Source of the DNA: Prunus persica
Taxonomy: Eukaryota; Streptophyta; Magnoliopsida; Rosales; Rosaceae
Direction of reading: 5' to 3'
Assembly: GCF_000346465.2 (NCBI RefSeq)
Contig: NC_034009.1
Coordinates: forward strand, 21,724,706-21,788,705
DNA: 64,000 nt
The notes beneath the pieces are model-generated. The model was not told where the DNA came from, did not search any database, and saw only the letters and a program-made list of their open reading frames with translations. Positions 51,333 through 63,319 of this stretch are shown here, in pieces. Position 1 is the stretch's first letter, and every line of letters starts with the position of its first letter. The translations under genes were made by a program, and so were the position numbers.

Positions 51333-54300
51333 CACACCACTCCATTTCATAATGAAATTCGTACGAACATGAATTGTCAAATTTCGTGGACCAATCGATA
51401 TCGGATTGAGTCCAAAACTGGGGGACATCATAATATGGTGGGAGGAGTCATTTGGTTGGTTTTGGGCGAAGTCCAATCCCTAGAACTAGGCAATACACCA
51501 ACCACTCCATTTCATAATGAATTTCATACGAACCTGAATTGTCCAACTTCGTGGACCAATCGATAACGGATTGAGTCCAAAACTTGGGGAGCGTCATAAT
51601 ACGGTGGGAGCTGTCATTTGGTGGGTTTTGAATGAAATCCAATTTCTAGAACTATGCAATACACCAACCACTGCATTTCAGAACGAACTTCGTACGAACA
51701 TAAATTGTCCAATTTTATGGACCAATCGATATCGGATTGAGTCCTAAACATGGGGAACATCATAATATGGTGGGAGGAGTCATTTGGTGGCTCTTGAGTG
51801 AAATTCAATCTCTAGAACTACGTAATACACCAACCACTCCATTTCACAATGAACTTCGTACGAACCTGAATTGTCCAATTTCATGGACCAATCGATATCG
51901 AATTGAGTCCAAAACTTGGGGAACATCATAATGTCGTGGGAGGAGTCATTTGGTGGTCTTTGAGTGAAATCCAATCTCGACAACTGTGCAATACACCAAC
52001 CACTCCATTTCAGAACGAACTTCATACGAACCTAAATTATCCAATTTCATGAACCAATCGATATCGGATTGAGTCCAAAACTTGGAGAGCATCGTAATAT
52101 GGTGGGAGGAGTCATTTGGTGGGTTTCAAGTGAAGTCCAATCCTTAGAACAAGGCAGTACACCAAGCACTCCATTTCATAACGAACTTCGTACGAACCTA
52201 AACTGTCCAATTTCATGGACCAATTGATATCGGATTGAGTCCAAACCTTGATGCACATCATAATATGGTGGGAGGAGTCATTTGGTGGGTTTTGAGTGAA
52301 ATCCAATCTCTAGAACTAGGCAATACAACAACCACTCCATTTCGTAACGAACTTCGTACAAACCTGAATTGTCGAATTTAATGGACTAATCGATATCGGA
52401 TTGACTCCAAAACTTCGAGAACATCATAATATGGTGGGAGGAGTCATTTGGTGGGTTTTGAGTGAAGTCCAATCCCTCGAACTAGGCAATACAGCAACCA
52501 CTCCACTTCATAACGAACTTCGTACGAACCTGAATTGTCGAATTTCTTGGACCAATCGATATCGGATTGAGTCCAAAACTTGGGGAACATCATAATACGA
52601 TGGGAGGAGTCATTTGGTGGGTTTTGAGTGAAGTCGAATCCCTCGAACTAGGCAATACAGCAACCACTCCACTTCATAACGAACTTCGTACGAACCTGAA
52701 TTATCGAATTTCTTGGACCAATCGATATCAGATTGAGTCCAAAATTTGGGGAACATCATAATACGGCGGGAGGAGTCATTTGGTGACTTTTAAGAGAAAT
52801 CCGATTGCTAAAACTATGCAATACACCAACCACTCCATTTCAGAACGAACTTCGTACGAACCTAAATTGTCCAATTTTGATGGACCAATCGATATCAGAT
52901 TAAGTCCAAAACATGGGGAACATCACAATATAGTGGGAGGAGTCATTTCGTGACTTTTGAGTGAAATACAATGGCTTAAACTATGCAATACACCAACCAC
53001 TCCATTTCGTAACGAACTTCGCACGAACCTGAATTGTCCAATTTCATGGACCAATCGATATCGGATTGAGTCCAAAACTTGGGAACAACATAATGTGGTG
53101 GGAGGAGTCATTTAGTGATATTTGGGTGAAATCCAATGGCTAAAACTATGCAATACACCAACCACTCCAATTCATAACGAACTTCATACGAACCTGAATT
53201 GTCTAATTTCATGGACCAATCGATATCGGATTGAGTCCAAAACTTGGGGAACATTTTAATAAGGTGGGAGGAGTCATTTGTTGACTCTTGAGTGAAATCC
53301 AATTGCCAAAACTATACAACACACAAACCACTTCATTTCGGAACTAACTTCGTAAGAACCTAAATTGTCCAATTTCATGGACCAATCGATACCAGATTGA
53401 GTCAAAAACCTGGGGAACATCATAATATGGTGGGAGGAGTCATCTAGTGGGTTCTGAGTGAAATCCAATGGCTACAACTATGCAACACACCGACCACTCC
53501 ATTTCATAATGAACTTCTTACGAACCTGAATTGTCCAATTTCATGGGCCAATCGATATCGGATTGAATCCAACGCTTGGCGAACATCATAATATGGTGGG
53601 AGGAGTCATTTGGTGGGTTTTGAGTGAAATCCAATCTCTAGAACTGTGCAATACACCAACCACTCCATTTCGTAACGAACTTCGTACGAACCTGAATTAA
53701 TTTCATGGACCAATGGATATCGGATTGAGTCCAAAACTTGAGGAACATCATAATATGATGGGAGGTGTCATTTGGTGGGTTCTGAGTGAAATCCAATGGC
53801 TACAACTATGCAATACCCCTACCACTCCATTTGAAAACGAACTTCGTACGAACCTGAATTGCCTAATTTTACGAACCAGTCGATATCGGATTTAGTACAA
53901 AAGTTGGGGAACATCATAATGTGATGGGTGGAGCCATTTGGCGAATTTTGAATGAAATCCAATGGCTAAAACTATGCAATACACCACCCACTCCACTAAA
54001 TAACGAACTTCGTATAAAGCTGAATTGTCAAATTTCGTGGACCAATCGATATCGGATTCAGTCCAAAACTCGGGGAATATCATAATGTGGTGGGAGGAGT
54101 CATTTGGTGGGTTTTGAGTGAAATCCAATCTCTAGAACTATGCAATACAGCAACCACTCCATTTCGTAACGAACTTCGTACAAACCTGAATTGTCAAATT
54201 TCATGGACCAATCGATATCGGACGACTCCAAAACTTGGGGAACATCATAATATGGTGGGAGGAGTTATTTGGTTGGTTTTGTGTGAAGTCCAATCCTTAG

Positions 54301-57300
54301 AACTGGGCAATACAGCAACCACACCATTTCAGAACGAACTTCGTACGAACCTGAATTGTCGAATTTCATGGACCAAGCGATAACGGATTGAGTCCAAAGC
54401 TTGGGGAACATCATAATACAGTGGGAGGAGTCATTTGGTGACTTTCAGTGAAATCCAATGGCTAAAACTATGCAATACACCAACCACTCCTTTTCAGAAC
54501 GAACTTCGTACGAACCATAATTGTCCAATTTGATGGACCAATCGATATTGGATTGAGTCCAAAACTTGGGGAACAACATAATGTGGTGGGAGGAGTCATT
54601 TGGTGATTTTTGGGTGAAATCCAATGGCCAAAACTAGGCAATACACCACCCACTCCACTTCATAATGAACTTTACACGAACATGAATTGTCCAATTTCAT
54701 GGACCAATGGATATCTGATTGAGTCCAAAAGTTGGGGAACATCATAATAAGGTGGGACGAGGCATTTGGTGACTTTTGAGTAAAATCCAACGGCTAAAAC
54801 TATGCAACACCCCAACCACTCCATTTCAGAACGAACTTCGTACGAACCTAAATTTTCCAATTTCATGGACCAATCTATACCAGATTGAGTCCAAAACCTG
54901 GGGAACTTCATAATATGGTGGGAGGAGTTATCTAGTGGGTTCTGAGTGAAATCCAATGGCTATAACTATGCAATACACCGACCACTCCATTTCATAATGA
55001 ACTTCTTACGAACCTGAATTGTCCAATTTCATGGGCCAATTGATATCGGATTGAATCCAAAGCATGGGAACATCATAATATGGCGGGAGGAGTCATTCGA
55101 CGGGTTTTGAGTGAAATCCAATCTCTAGAACTGTGCAATACACCAACCACTCCGTTTCGAAACGAACTTCGTACGAACTTGAATTGGTCAATTTCATGGA
55201 CCACTCGATATCGGATTGACTCCAAAACTTGGGGGACATCATAATATGGTGGGAGGAGTCATTTGGTGGGTTTTGTGTGAAGTGCAATCCCAAGAACTAA
55301 GTAATACAGTAACCACACCATTTCATAACGAACTTCGTACGAACTTGAATTGTCAAATTTCGTGGACCAATCGATATCGGATTGAGTCCAAAACATGGGG
55401 AACTTCATAATACGGTGGGAGGAGTCATTTGGTGATTTTTGAGTGAAATCCAATGGCTGAAACTATGCAATACACCAACCACTCCATTTCAGAATGAACT
55501 TCGTGCGAACCTCAATCGTCCAATTTTGATGGACCAATCGATATCGGATTGAGTACAAAACTTGCGGAACATCATACTATGATGGGTTGAGTCATTTGGT
55601 GAATTTTGAGTGAAATCCAATGGCTACAGCTATGCAATACACCAACCACTCCATTTAAGAACGAATTTCGTACGAACCAGAATTCTCCAATTTCAGGGAC
55701 CAATCGATATCGAATTGAGTCCAAAGCTTGGGGAAGATCATAATATGGTGGGAGGAGTCATTCGGTGGGTTTTGAGTGAAATCCAATCTCTAGAACTGTG
55801 CAACTACACCAACCACTCCATTTCATAACGAACTTCGTACGAAGGTGAATTGTTCAATTTCATGGACCAATCGATATCGAATTGAGTCCACAACTTGAGG
55901 AACATCATAATATGATGGGAGGAGTCATTTGGTGGGTTCTGAGTGAAATCCACTGGCTACAACTATGCAATACACCTACCACTCCATTTCAAAACAAACT
56001 TCGTACGAAGCTGAATTGTCTAATTTCCTGGACCAATCGATATCGGATTGAGTACAAAACTTGGGGAACATCATGATATGATGGGTTGAGTCATTTGGTG
56101 AATTTTGAATGAAATCCAATGGCTAAAACTATGCAATACACCACCCACTCCATTTCATAACGAACTTCGTACGAACCTGAATTGTCAAATTTCATGGACC
56201 AATCGATATCGGATTGAGTCCAAAACTTGGAGAACATCATAATATGGTGGGAGGAGTCATTTCGTTAGTTTTGAGTGAAATCCAATCTCTAGAACTCTCC
56301 AATACAACAACCACTCCATTTCGTAACGAACTTCGTACGAACCTGAATTGTCAAATTTCATGGAACAATCGATATCGGATTGACTCCAAAACTTGGGGAA
56401 CTCCATAATATGGTGGGAGGAGTCATTTGGTGGGTTTTGTGTGAAGTCCAATCCCTAGAACTCGGCAATACAGCAACCACACCATTTCATAACGAATTTC
56501 GTACGAACTTGAATTGTCGAATTTCGTGGACCAATCCATATCGGATTGAGTCCAAAACTTGGGGAACATGATAATACAGTGGGAGGAGTCATTTGGTGAC
56601 TTCTGAGTGAAATCCAATGGCTAAAACTATGCAATACACCAACCACTCCCTTTCAGAACGAACTTCGTACGAACCTGAATTGTCCAATTTTGATGGACCA
56701 ATTGATATCGGATTGAGTCCAAAGCTTGGGGAGCATCATAATATAGTGGGCGGAGTCATTTCGTGACTTTTGAGTGAAATCCAATGGCTAAAACTATGCG
56801 ATACACCAATCACGCCACTTCAGAACGAACTTCGCATGAACCTGAATTGTCTAATTTCATGGACCAGTCGATATCAGATTGAGTCCAAAACTTGGGGAAC
56901 AACATAATGTGGTGGGAGGAGTCATTTGGTGATATTTGGGTGAAATCCAATGGCTAAAACTAGGCAATACACCACCCACTCCATTTCATAACAAACTTCA
57001 CACGAATCCAACTTGTCCAATTTCATGGACCAATCGATACTGGATTGAGTCCAAATCCTGGAGGACATCAAAATATGGTGGGATGAGTCATCTAGTGGGT
57101 TCTGAGTGAAATCCAATGCCTACAACTATGCAATACACCGACCACTCCATTTCATAACGAACTTCTTACGAACCTGAATTGTCCAATTTCATAGGCCAAT
57201 CGATATCGGATTGAATCCAAAGCATGGGAAACATCATAATATGGTGGGAGGAGTCATTCGGTGGGTTTTGAGTAAAATCCAATCTCTAGAACTGTGCAAT

Positions 57301-60300
57301 ACACCAACCACTCCATTTCGTAACGAACTTCGTACGAACCTGAATTGTTCAATTTCATGGGCCAATCGATATCGGTTTGAGTCCACAACTTGAGGAACAT
57401 CATAATATGATGGGATGAGTCATTTGGTGGGTTCTAAGTGAAATCCAATGGCTAGAACTGTGCAATACACCTTCCACTCAATTTCAAAACGAACTTCGTA
57501 CGAAGCTGAATTGTCTAATTTCATGGACCAATCGATATCGGATTGAGTACAAAACTTGGGGAACATCATAATATGATGGGTTGAGTCATTTGGTGAATTT
57601 TGAATGAAATCAAATGGCTAAAATTATGCAATACCCCACCCACTCCATTTCATAATGAACTTCGTACGAACCTGAATTGTCAAATTTCATGGACCAATCG
57701 ATATCGGATTGAGTCCAAAACTTGGGGAACAACATAACACGGTTGGGGGAGTCATTTCGTGGGTTTTGAGTGAAATCCAATCTCTAGAACTATGCAATAC
57801 AGCAACCACTCCATTTCGTAACGAACTTCGTACGAACCAGAATTGTCAAATTTCATGGACCAATCGATTTCAGATTGACTCCAAAACTTAGGGAACATCA
57901 TAATATGGTGGGAGGAGTCATTTAGTGGGTTTTGGGTGAAGTCCAATCCCTAGAACTAGGCAATACCGCAACCACACCATTTCATAACGAACTTCGTACG
58001 AAGCTGAATTGTCGAATTTCATGGACCAATCGATAATGGATTGAGTCCAAAACTTGGGGAACATTATAATACGGTGGGAGGAGTCATTTGGTGAATTTTC
58101 AGTGAAATCCAACGGCTAAAACTATGCAATACACCAACCACTCCATTTCAGAACGAACTTCGTACGAACCTGAATTGTCCTATTTTGATGGACCAATCGA
58201 TATCGGATTGAGTCCAAAACTTGGGGAGCATCATAATATAGTGGGATGAGTCATTTTGTGACTTTTGTGTGAAATCCAATGGCTAAAACTATGCAATACA
58301 CCAACCACGCCATTTCGTAACGAACTTCGCAGGAACCTGAATTGTCCAATTTCATGGACCAATCGATATCGGATTGAGTCCAAAACTTGGGGAACAACAT
58401 AATGTGGTGGGAGGTGTCATTTGGTGATTTTTGGGTGAAATCCAAAGGCCAAAACTATGCAATACACCACCCACTCCATTTAATAACGAACTTCACACGA
58501 ACCTGAATTGTCCAATTCGTGGACCAATCGATATCGGATTGAGTCCAAAACTTGGGGAACATCATAATAAGGTGGGAGGAGTCATTTGGTGACTTTTCAG
58601 TGAAATCCAATGGATAAAACTATGCAACACACCAACCACTCCATTTCAGAACGAACTTCGTACGAACCTAAATTGTCCAATTTCATGGACCAATCGATAC
58701 CGAATTGAGTCCAAAACCGGGGGAAGATCATAATATGGTGGGAGGAGTCATCTAGTGGGTTCTGAGTGAAATCCACTGGCTGCAACTATGCAATACGCCG
58801 ACCAGTCCATTTCATAACGAACTTCTTACGAACCTAAATTGTCAAATTTCATGGGCCAATCGATATCGGATTGAATCCAAAGCGTGGGGAACATCATAAT
58901 ATGGTGGGAAGAGTCATTTGGTGGGTTTTGAGTGAAATCCAATCTCTAGAACTGTGCAATACACCAAACACTCCATTTCGTAACGAATTTCGCACGGACC
59001 TGAATTGTCCAATTTCATGGACCAATCGATATCGGATTGAGTCCAAAACTTGGGAACAACATAATGTGGTGGGAGCAGTCATTTGGTGATTTTTGGGTGA
59101 AATCCAATGGCTACAACTAAGCAATACACCACCCACTCCAATTCATAACGAACTTCATAAGAACCTGAATTGTCCAATTTCGTGGACTAATCGATATCGG
59201 ATTGAGCCCAAAACTTGGGGAACATTATAATAAGGTGGGACGAGTCATTTGTTGACTTTTGTGTGAAATCCAATTGCCAAAACTATGCAATACACAAACC
59301 ACTCCATTTCAGAAACTAACTTCGTACGAACCTAAAATGTCCAATTTCATGGACCAATCAATACCGAATTGAGTCCAAAACCTGGGGAACATCATAATAT
59401 GGTGGGAGGAGTCATCTATTGGGTTCTGAGTGAAATCCAATGGCTACAACTATGCAATACACCGACCACTCCATTTCTTAATGAACTTCTTACGAACTTG
59501 AATTGTCCAATTTCATGGGCCAATCGATATCGGATTGAATCCAAAGCATGGGGAACATCATAATATGGTGGGAGGAGTCATTTGGAGGGTTTTGAGTGAA
59601 ATCCAATCTCTAGAACTGTGCAATACACCGACCACTCTATTTCGTAACGAACTTCGTACGAACCTGAATTGTTTAATTTCATGGACCAATCGATATCGGA
59701 TTGAGTCCAAAAATTGAGGAACAACATAATCTGATGTGTGGAGTCATTTGGTGGGTTCTGAGCGAAATCCAATGGCTACAACCACGCAATACACCGACCA
59801 CTCCATTTCGAAATGAACTTCGTACGAACCTGAATTGTCCAATTTCATGGACCAATCGATATCGGATTGAGTCCAAAACTTGGAGAACATCATAATATGG
59901 TGGAAGGAGTCATTTGGTGACTTCTGAGTGAAATCCAATGGCTAAAACTATGCAACACATCAACCACTTCCATTTCAGAACGAACTTCGTACGAACCTAA
60001 ATTGTCCAATTTCATGGACCAATCGATACCGGATTGAGTCCAAAACCTGGGGAAGATCATAATATGGTGGGAGGAGTCATCTAGTGGGTTCTGAGTGAAA
60101 TCCAATGGCTACAACTATGCAATACACCGACCACTCCATTTCATAACGAACTTCTTACGAACCTGAATTGTCCAATTTCATGGGCCAATCGATATCGGAT
60201 TGAATCCAAAGCTTGGGGAACATCATAATATGGTGGGAGGAGTCATTTCGTGACTTCTGAGTGAAATCCAGTGGCTAAAACTATGCAATACACCAACCAC

Positions 60301-60577
60301 TCCATTTCGTAACGAACTTCGTACGAACCTGAATTGTCAAATTTCATGGACCAATCGATATCGGATTGACTCAAAAGCTTGGGGAGCATCATAATATGGT
60401 GGGAGGAGTCATTTGGTGGGTTTTCTGTGAAGTCCAATCCCTAGAACAAGGTAATACACCAAGCACTCCATTTCATAACGAACTTCATACGAACCTGAAT
60501 TGTCCAATTTCATGGACCAATCGATATCAGATTAAGTCCAAAACTTGGGGAACATCATAATATGGTGGGAGGATTCA
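51333..60577. repeat. 166-bp satellite array, block D (about 56 monomers)
   Basis: Same monomer and orientation. This block is rich in multi-monomer duplications. A recurrent two-monomer cassette is listed separately, and two adjacent monomers at 52401-52595 and 52567-52761 are nearly identical (CCCTCGAACTAGGCAATAC). The array ends at GGGAGGATTCA, where LTR-4 begins. Confidence 0.97.
53390..60230. repeat. Recurrent two-monomer marker cassette (six copies)
   Basis: The variant CATCTAGTGGGTTCTGAG (or a one- to two-base derivative), followed one monomer later by CTTCTTACGAACC and CATGGGCCAAT or CATAGGCCAAT with GATTGAATCCAA, occurs with its CAT/TAT at 53441, 54929, 57089, 58749, 59413 and 60078. 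Spacings are 1,488, 2,160, 1,660, 664 and 665 bp, that is 9, 13, 10, 4 and 4 monomers. Confidence 0.88.
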
Positions 60578-61449
60578 TGATAACTCTTATATTTATACAT
60601 ATATACCATCCATTTCTAGTCTATTTGTGATGTTTTTGAGTTAAACTTGTTGTGTTTTACCCTATTTTATGTTAGTATGCAGTTGCATCTACTTTAGGAT
60701 CAAGTTGAAGGCAAAAGAAATGAAAACATGCCATTTTTGGAGTTGACCCTTATTCAAACGTGGAAACAAGTTTCGTGACCTGTTTTGAAGTCCAAATAAA
60801 GAATCCAAGGCGAACCTGGCTTGGTTGAAGACTAAGAGCAGAATGGGAAAGCAATGGGGATTTCTTGCCTGATTTGTAGGTGCCAAATAAGGCAAAAACG
60901 TACAAAATAAAGGCTGATTTGTTAGGATATCTTTGGAATATCTTGCAGCCTCTTTTACCCCATAAAAACTTGCCTTTTAGCCACTTTTAAAAACCCTATT
61001 TATTTTGGATGAATTTCACAACCCTAGATCTCACTTCTTGGTTATTCTCTCCTTTCATGCACACTAAAACCCTAGCTGTCCATATATTTCCACTATCAGG
61101 ACTCAACGCAAGAGGTGGTTCTTGGAGAAGTTCATCATCAGAATTGGTTCAAGGGTTTCCTCTCATGAATTTATTTTCACTCATGTTGTTTATTTTTGTT
61201 TTAATCTCTTTGAACATGATGTGTAACTAAATTCATAGCTAGAGATTTCGATGTAGCCTTACAACATTGATCCATGTTTCTAAGTTAAAGTATTCAGTTC
61301 ATCAATCTGCTTCTTGTTTCATTCACTGAATCTATTATTCAATTTGTTTATCAATTTTAATATTTGATCACCATTAGGGTTGCCTACAGATTATTTAGAC
61401 AAGGTTATAGTAAACATCATGCTTAATTTTGGTAGACATGTGAATGAAT
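60578..61449 (+). mobile_element. LTR-4: 5' part of an LTR, interrupted by a CACTA element
   Basis: Directly after the satellite the sequence begins TGATAACTCTTATATT and is non-repetitive and AT-rich for 872 bp until the CACTA terminus. I read it as the 5' part of an LTR in plus orientation. It starts TGATAA like LTR-2 and LTR-3 read in their own polarity. Near 61226 it carries AACTAAATTCATAGCTAGAG followed by TTTCGATGTAGCC, resembling the hairpin region of those LTRs. The remainder would lie beyond the transposon, outside the window. Open frames of 68 and 73 codons here have no recognisable domain. Confidence 0.65.
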
Positions 61450-61463
61450 CACTACTACAAAAA
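61450..61463 (+). repeat. CACTA terminal inverted repeat (left)
   Basis: CACTACTACAAAAA. The matching inverted end would read TTTTTGTAGTAGTG downstream of this window. Confidence 0.88.
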
Positions 61464-61880
61464 GCGAAAAAGACGACCAGAAAACAACGACGGTCTAAGT
61501 GAAAACCGTCGTGGTTTTTAAAAAGATGACGGTTCTAAAAACACCGTCGTGTAATACCACCTTAGACAACTAAAAATGGAGATTCAAATGGCTGTTCAAA
61601 AACAACGACGTACCTAATTAAACAACCGACGTCTATTTGAAACAGATTTCCGCAGTGTAAAATCAAAGCAAACAAAGAACGGCAGAAGTTATGAATAGAC
61701 CGACGTAGAAAGTAAAGACGACGATTTCAATAAAAGCCGCCGTTTTTACTCATAAAATAACACGACGAGGTTTTCGTATAAGACGCCGTATAATTACAAA
61801 CAAATCCACGGCTTTAAAATACAAAATAATCTTAACAGATGACACAGATTTGCAATCAGAGAGACAATTTTTTGGAAGTT

Positions 61881-62050
61881 GATCAACGTCGTTGCAAATT
61901 TGCAATCAGAGAGACAATTTTCAACGACGGTTATATTATACCTAACGACATTTAAAAACAAATCAACGTCGTTGCAAATTTACAATCAGAGAGACAATTT
62001 TCAACGACGGTTATATTATACCTAACGACGTTTAAAAACAAATCAACGTC
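61881..62050. repeat. 80-bp subterminal tandem repeat in the CACTA element
   Basis: Units start at 61881, 61961 and 62041 (each ATCAACGTCG), exactly 80 bp apart. Each includes GCAAATTT(G/A)CAATCAGAG and CAACGACGGTTATATTATAC. A partial unit (GCAATCAGAGAGACAATTTT) precedes the first at about 61852. Confidence 0.9.
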
Positions 62051-62124
62051 GCTCAACAAATATATTACGTCGTCTTAGTCTTACTTAAGACGACGAAAAA
62101 CGACGACAGTAGTACAAAAACAGT

Positions 62125-62465
62125 CGTTGTTTTTATATTCTTATTTTATTTAAATCTGTCGTGTTAGTTAAAAACGACGGCATAACAAAAAACCGTCGTT
62201 TTGTTTCAAACTGAATTAATTTAAAATTTCTTCAGGAAAGCAAAATCTATTTATAATTTCCTCGGGTTAGTAATATTGCGTCGTGTTAGTTTACAAATTC
62301 TAGAACATTAATTTCCCTCATTTTAAATTTCCTCGGGAAAGAAAAATCTATTTATCACGCTTTGTAATTGAAAACTAAAACTGAAAGAATTCTGGAAAAA
62401 AAACTCTATTTATAATTTAAAAATAAAATCCACGTCGGTTGTATTACACTTAACGACGTTTAACA
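62125..62465. repeat. Subterminal direct repeat, copy 1 (left of the RPN6 fragment)
   Basis: Shares, in order, a 36-bp identical stretch beginning CGTTGTTTTTATATTC (62125 and 63391), TTAATTTCC...TTTTAAATTTCCTC, and TAAAATCCACGTCGGTT with 63391-63617. Copy 1 has extra CGTCG-containing sequence between these pieces. Confidence 0.8.
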
Positions 62466-62538
62466 AAATAATCTACGTCGGTAATTATAAATCTACCACC
62501 ATCTTACCTTAATATAGACGACGAGAAAAGCATTGACA

Positions 62539-62934
62539 ATGTCTTCATCATATCTCCCAGCAACTACTGATTCGATTGCTCATGCTTTAGAGGCCATTGA
62601 AGCCATTTCTATTCTTTATCGCATTCTTGAAACCCATCTTCTTCTTCTGAAGCTCTACGGATAAAGGAAGAGGCTATCACAAATCTGACGGATCTTCTTA
62701 GTCAAAAAAATCAAGCAGAGGATCAGGCACATCTGATCTTCAGATTTCCCTGAGAAGCGAACTTTCCTTCGACAGCGAGTGGAGGCCAGGCTTGCATCTC
62801 TTTTGATGGAAAGCAAGGAGTATTCAGAAGCACTAAGTGTCCTATCAGGCTTGATCAAGGAAGTGAGAAGGCTAGTTGACAAGCTTCTTCTTGTCAACTA
62901 GCCTAAATGTAAGCTCAATTTCTCTTTGAGAAAG
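62539..62934 (+). pseudogene. RPN6: Captured fragment of 26S proteasome lid subunit RPN6 (PSMD11)
   Basis: RPN6 is a PCI-domain subunit of the 19S regulatory particle lid that braces lid and base; this copy covers only its N-terminal helical-repeat region, and the PCI domain is absent. Pieces collinear with plant RPN6 are MSSSYLPATTDSIAHALEA (from the ATG at 62539), EAISILYR, SEALRIKEEAITNLTDLL (from 62646, another frame), TSDLQISL (about 62729, third frame), then EKRTFLRQRVEARLASLL through EVRR and DKLLLV (from 62752, original frame), and KLNFSLR (62911). It has a stop at 62662-62664 in the first frame, a stop at 62899-62901, at least three frame changes, and a deletion of roughly 50 residues between the second and third blocks. 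It is a dead copy within a CACTA element; the functional gene must be elsewhere. Identification rests on family memory. Confidence 0.9.
62869..62904. other. Perfect hairpin inside the RPN6 fragment (15-bp arms, 6-nt loop)
   Basis: AGGCTAGTTGACAAG (62869-62883), loop CTTCTT, then CTTGTCAACTAGCCT (62890-62904). The left arm is RPN6 coding sequence (RRLVDK). The right arm starts in LLLV and then departs from the family sequence, creating the stop codon at 62899-62901. Confidence 0.85.
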
Positions 62935-62962
62935 ACATCCAAATTATTGTCTTTGAGATGTG

Positions 62963-62977
62963 AGAGACAGTGTCTCT
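62963..62977. other. Short palindrome in the CACTA element
   Basis: AGAGACAGTGTCTCT: 7-bp arms around a single central G, just downstream of the RPN6 fragment. The surrounding stretch 62935-63060 is otherwise unrecognised. Confidence 0.6.
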
Positions 62978-63319
62978 GAGAGAGGAAGAACTTGGAACCC
63001 TAAATGTAAACCGCGAAAATGAATGAAAGCGACAAATTTATAGAATAAATTTTTAAAACCAATGGCGGTCCTTACCAAAAAACCGCCGTTTAAATTGTAA
63101 AATCAACGTCGGTATTACTGACGTATATTACAGAACTCCACGTCGGTACATTAATAATCACGACGTCTTAAATAATCTACCATGACGCGAGTTATTACTT
63201 ATGTACTTTAATTTTTGAGTTTACTACGACGGTACCTACAACACTACTGTCGTATTTATTTACCACGTCCGAAGTTAAATTTACCGTCGTATTTTGTACT
63301 TTATACGTCGTAGTTATAT

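Noticed and set aside
1991..60560. Hundreds of 60-137 codon open frames with conserved protein-like patterns (antisense MDFTQN..., sense MSPKLGEHH...)
   Set aside because: They recur every 166 bp, follow the satellite monomer, overlap each other on both strands, and shift frame each monomer because 166 is not divisible by three. The longer ones arise at monomers with indels. There is no start context, codon bias or domain evidence.
1995..60577. CRISPR array or bacterial-type repeat system
   Set aside because: The repeat unit has no conserved-repeat/variable-spacer structure: the whole 166-bp monomer is homologous, and the context (TATA boxes, LTRs, CACTA) is plant.
1995..60577. Inversions inside the satellite
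   Set aside because: The landmark order and strand are the same in all four blocks; I found no head-to-head or tail-to-tail switch.
60689..61230. 68- and 73-codon frames in LTR-4
   Set aside because: Low-complexity, no domain, on opposite strands of what looks like an LTR.
62655..62897. 80-codon minus-strand frame
   Set aside because: It is the antisense shadow of the RPN6 fragment, which matches RPN6 only on the plus strand.
62539..62934. A functional short RPN6-derived protein
   Set aside because: In-frame stops at 62662 and 62899 and several frame changes leave no frame longer than about 50 codons of RPN6-like sequence.
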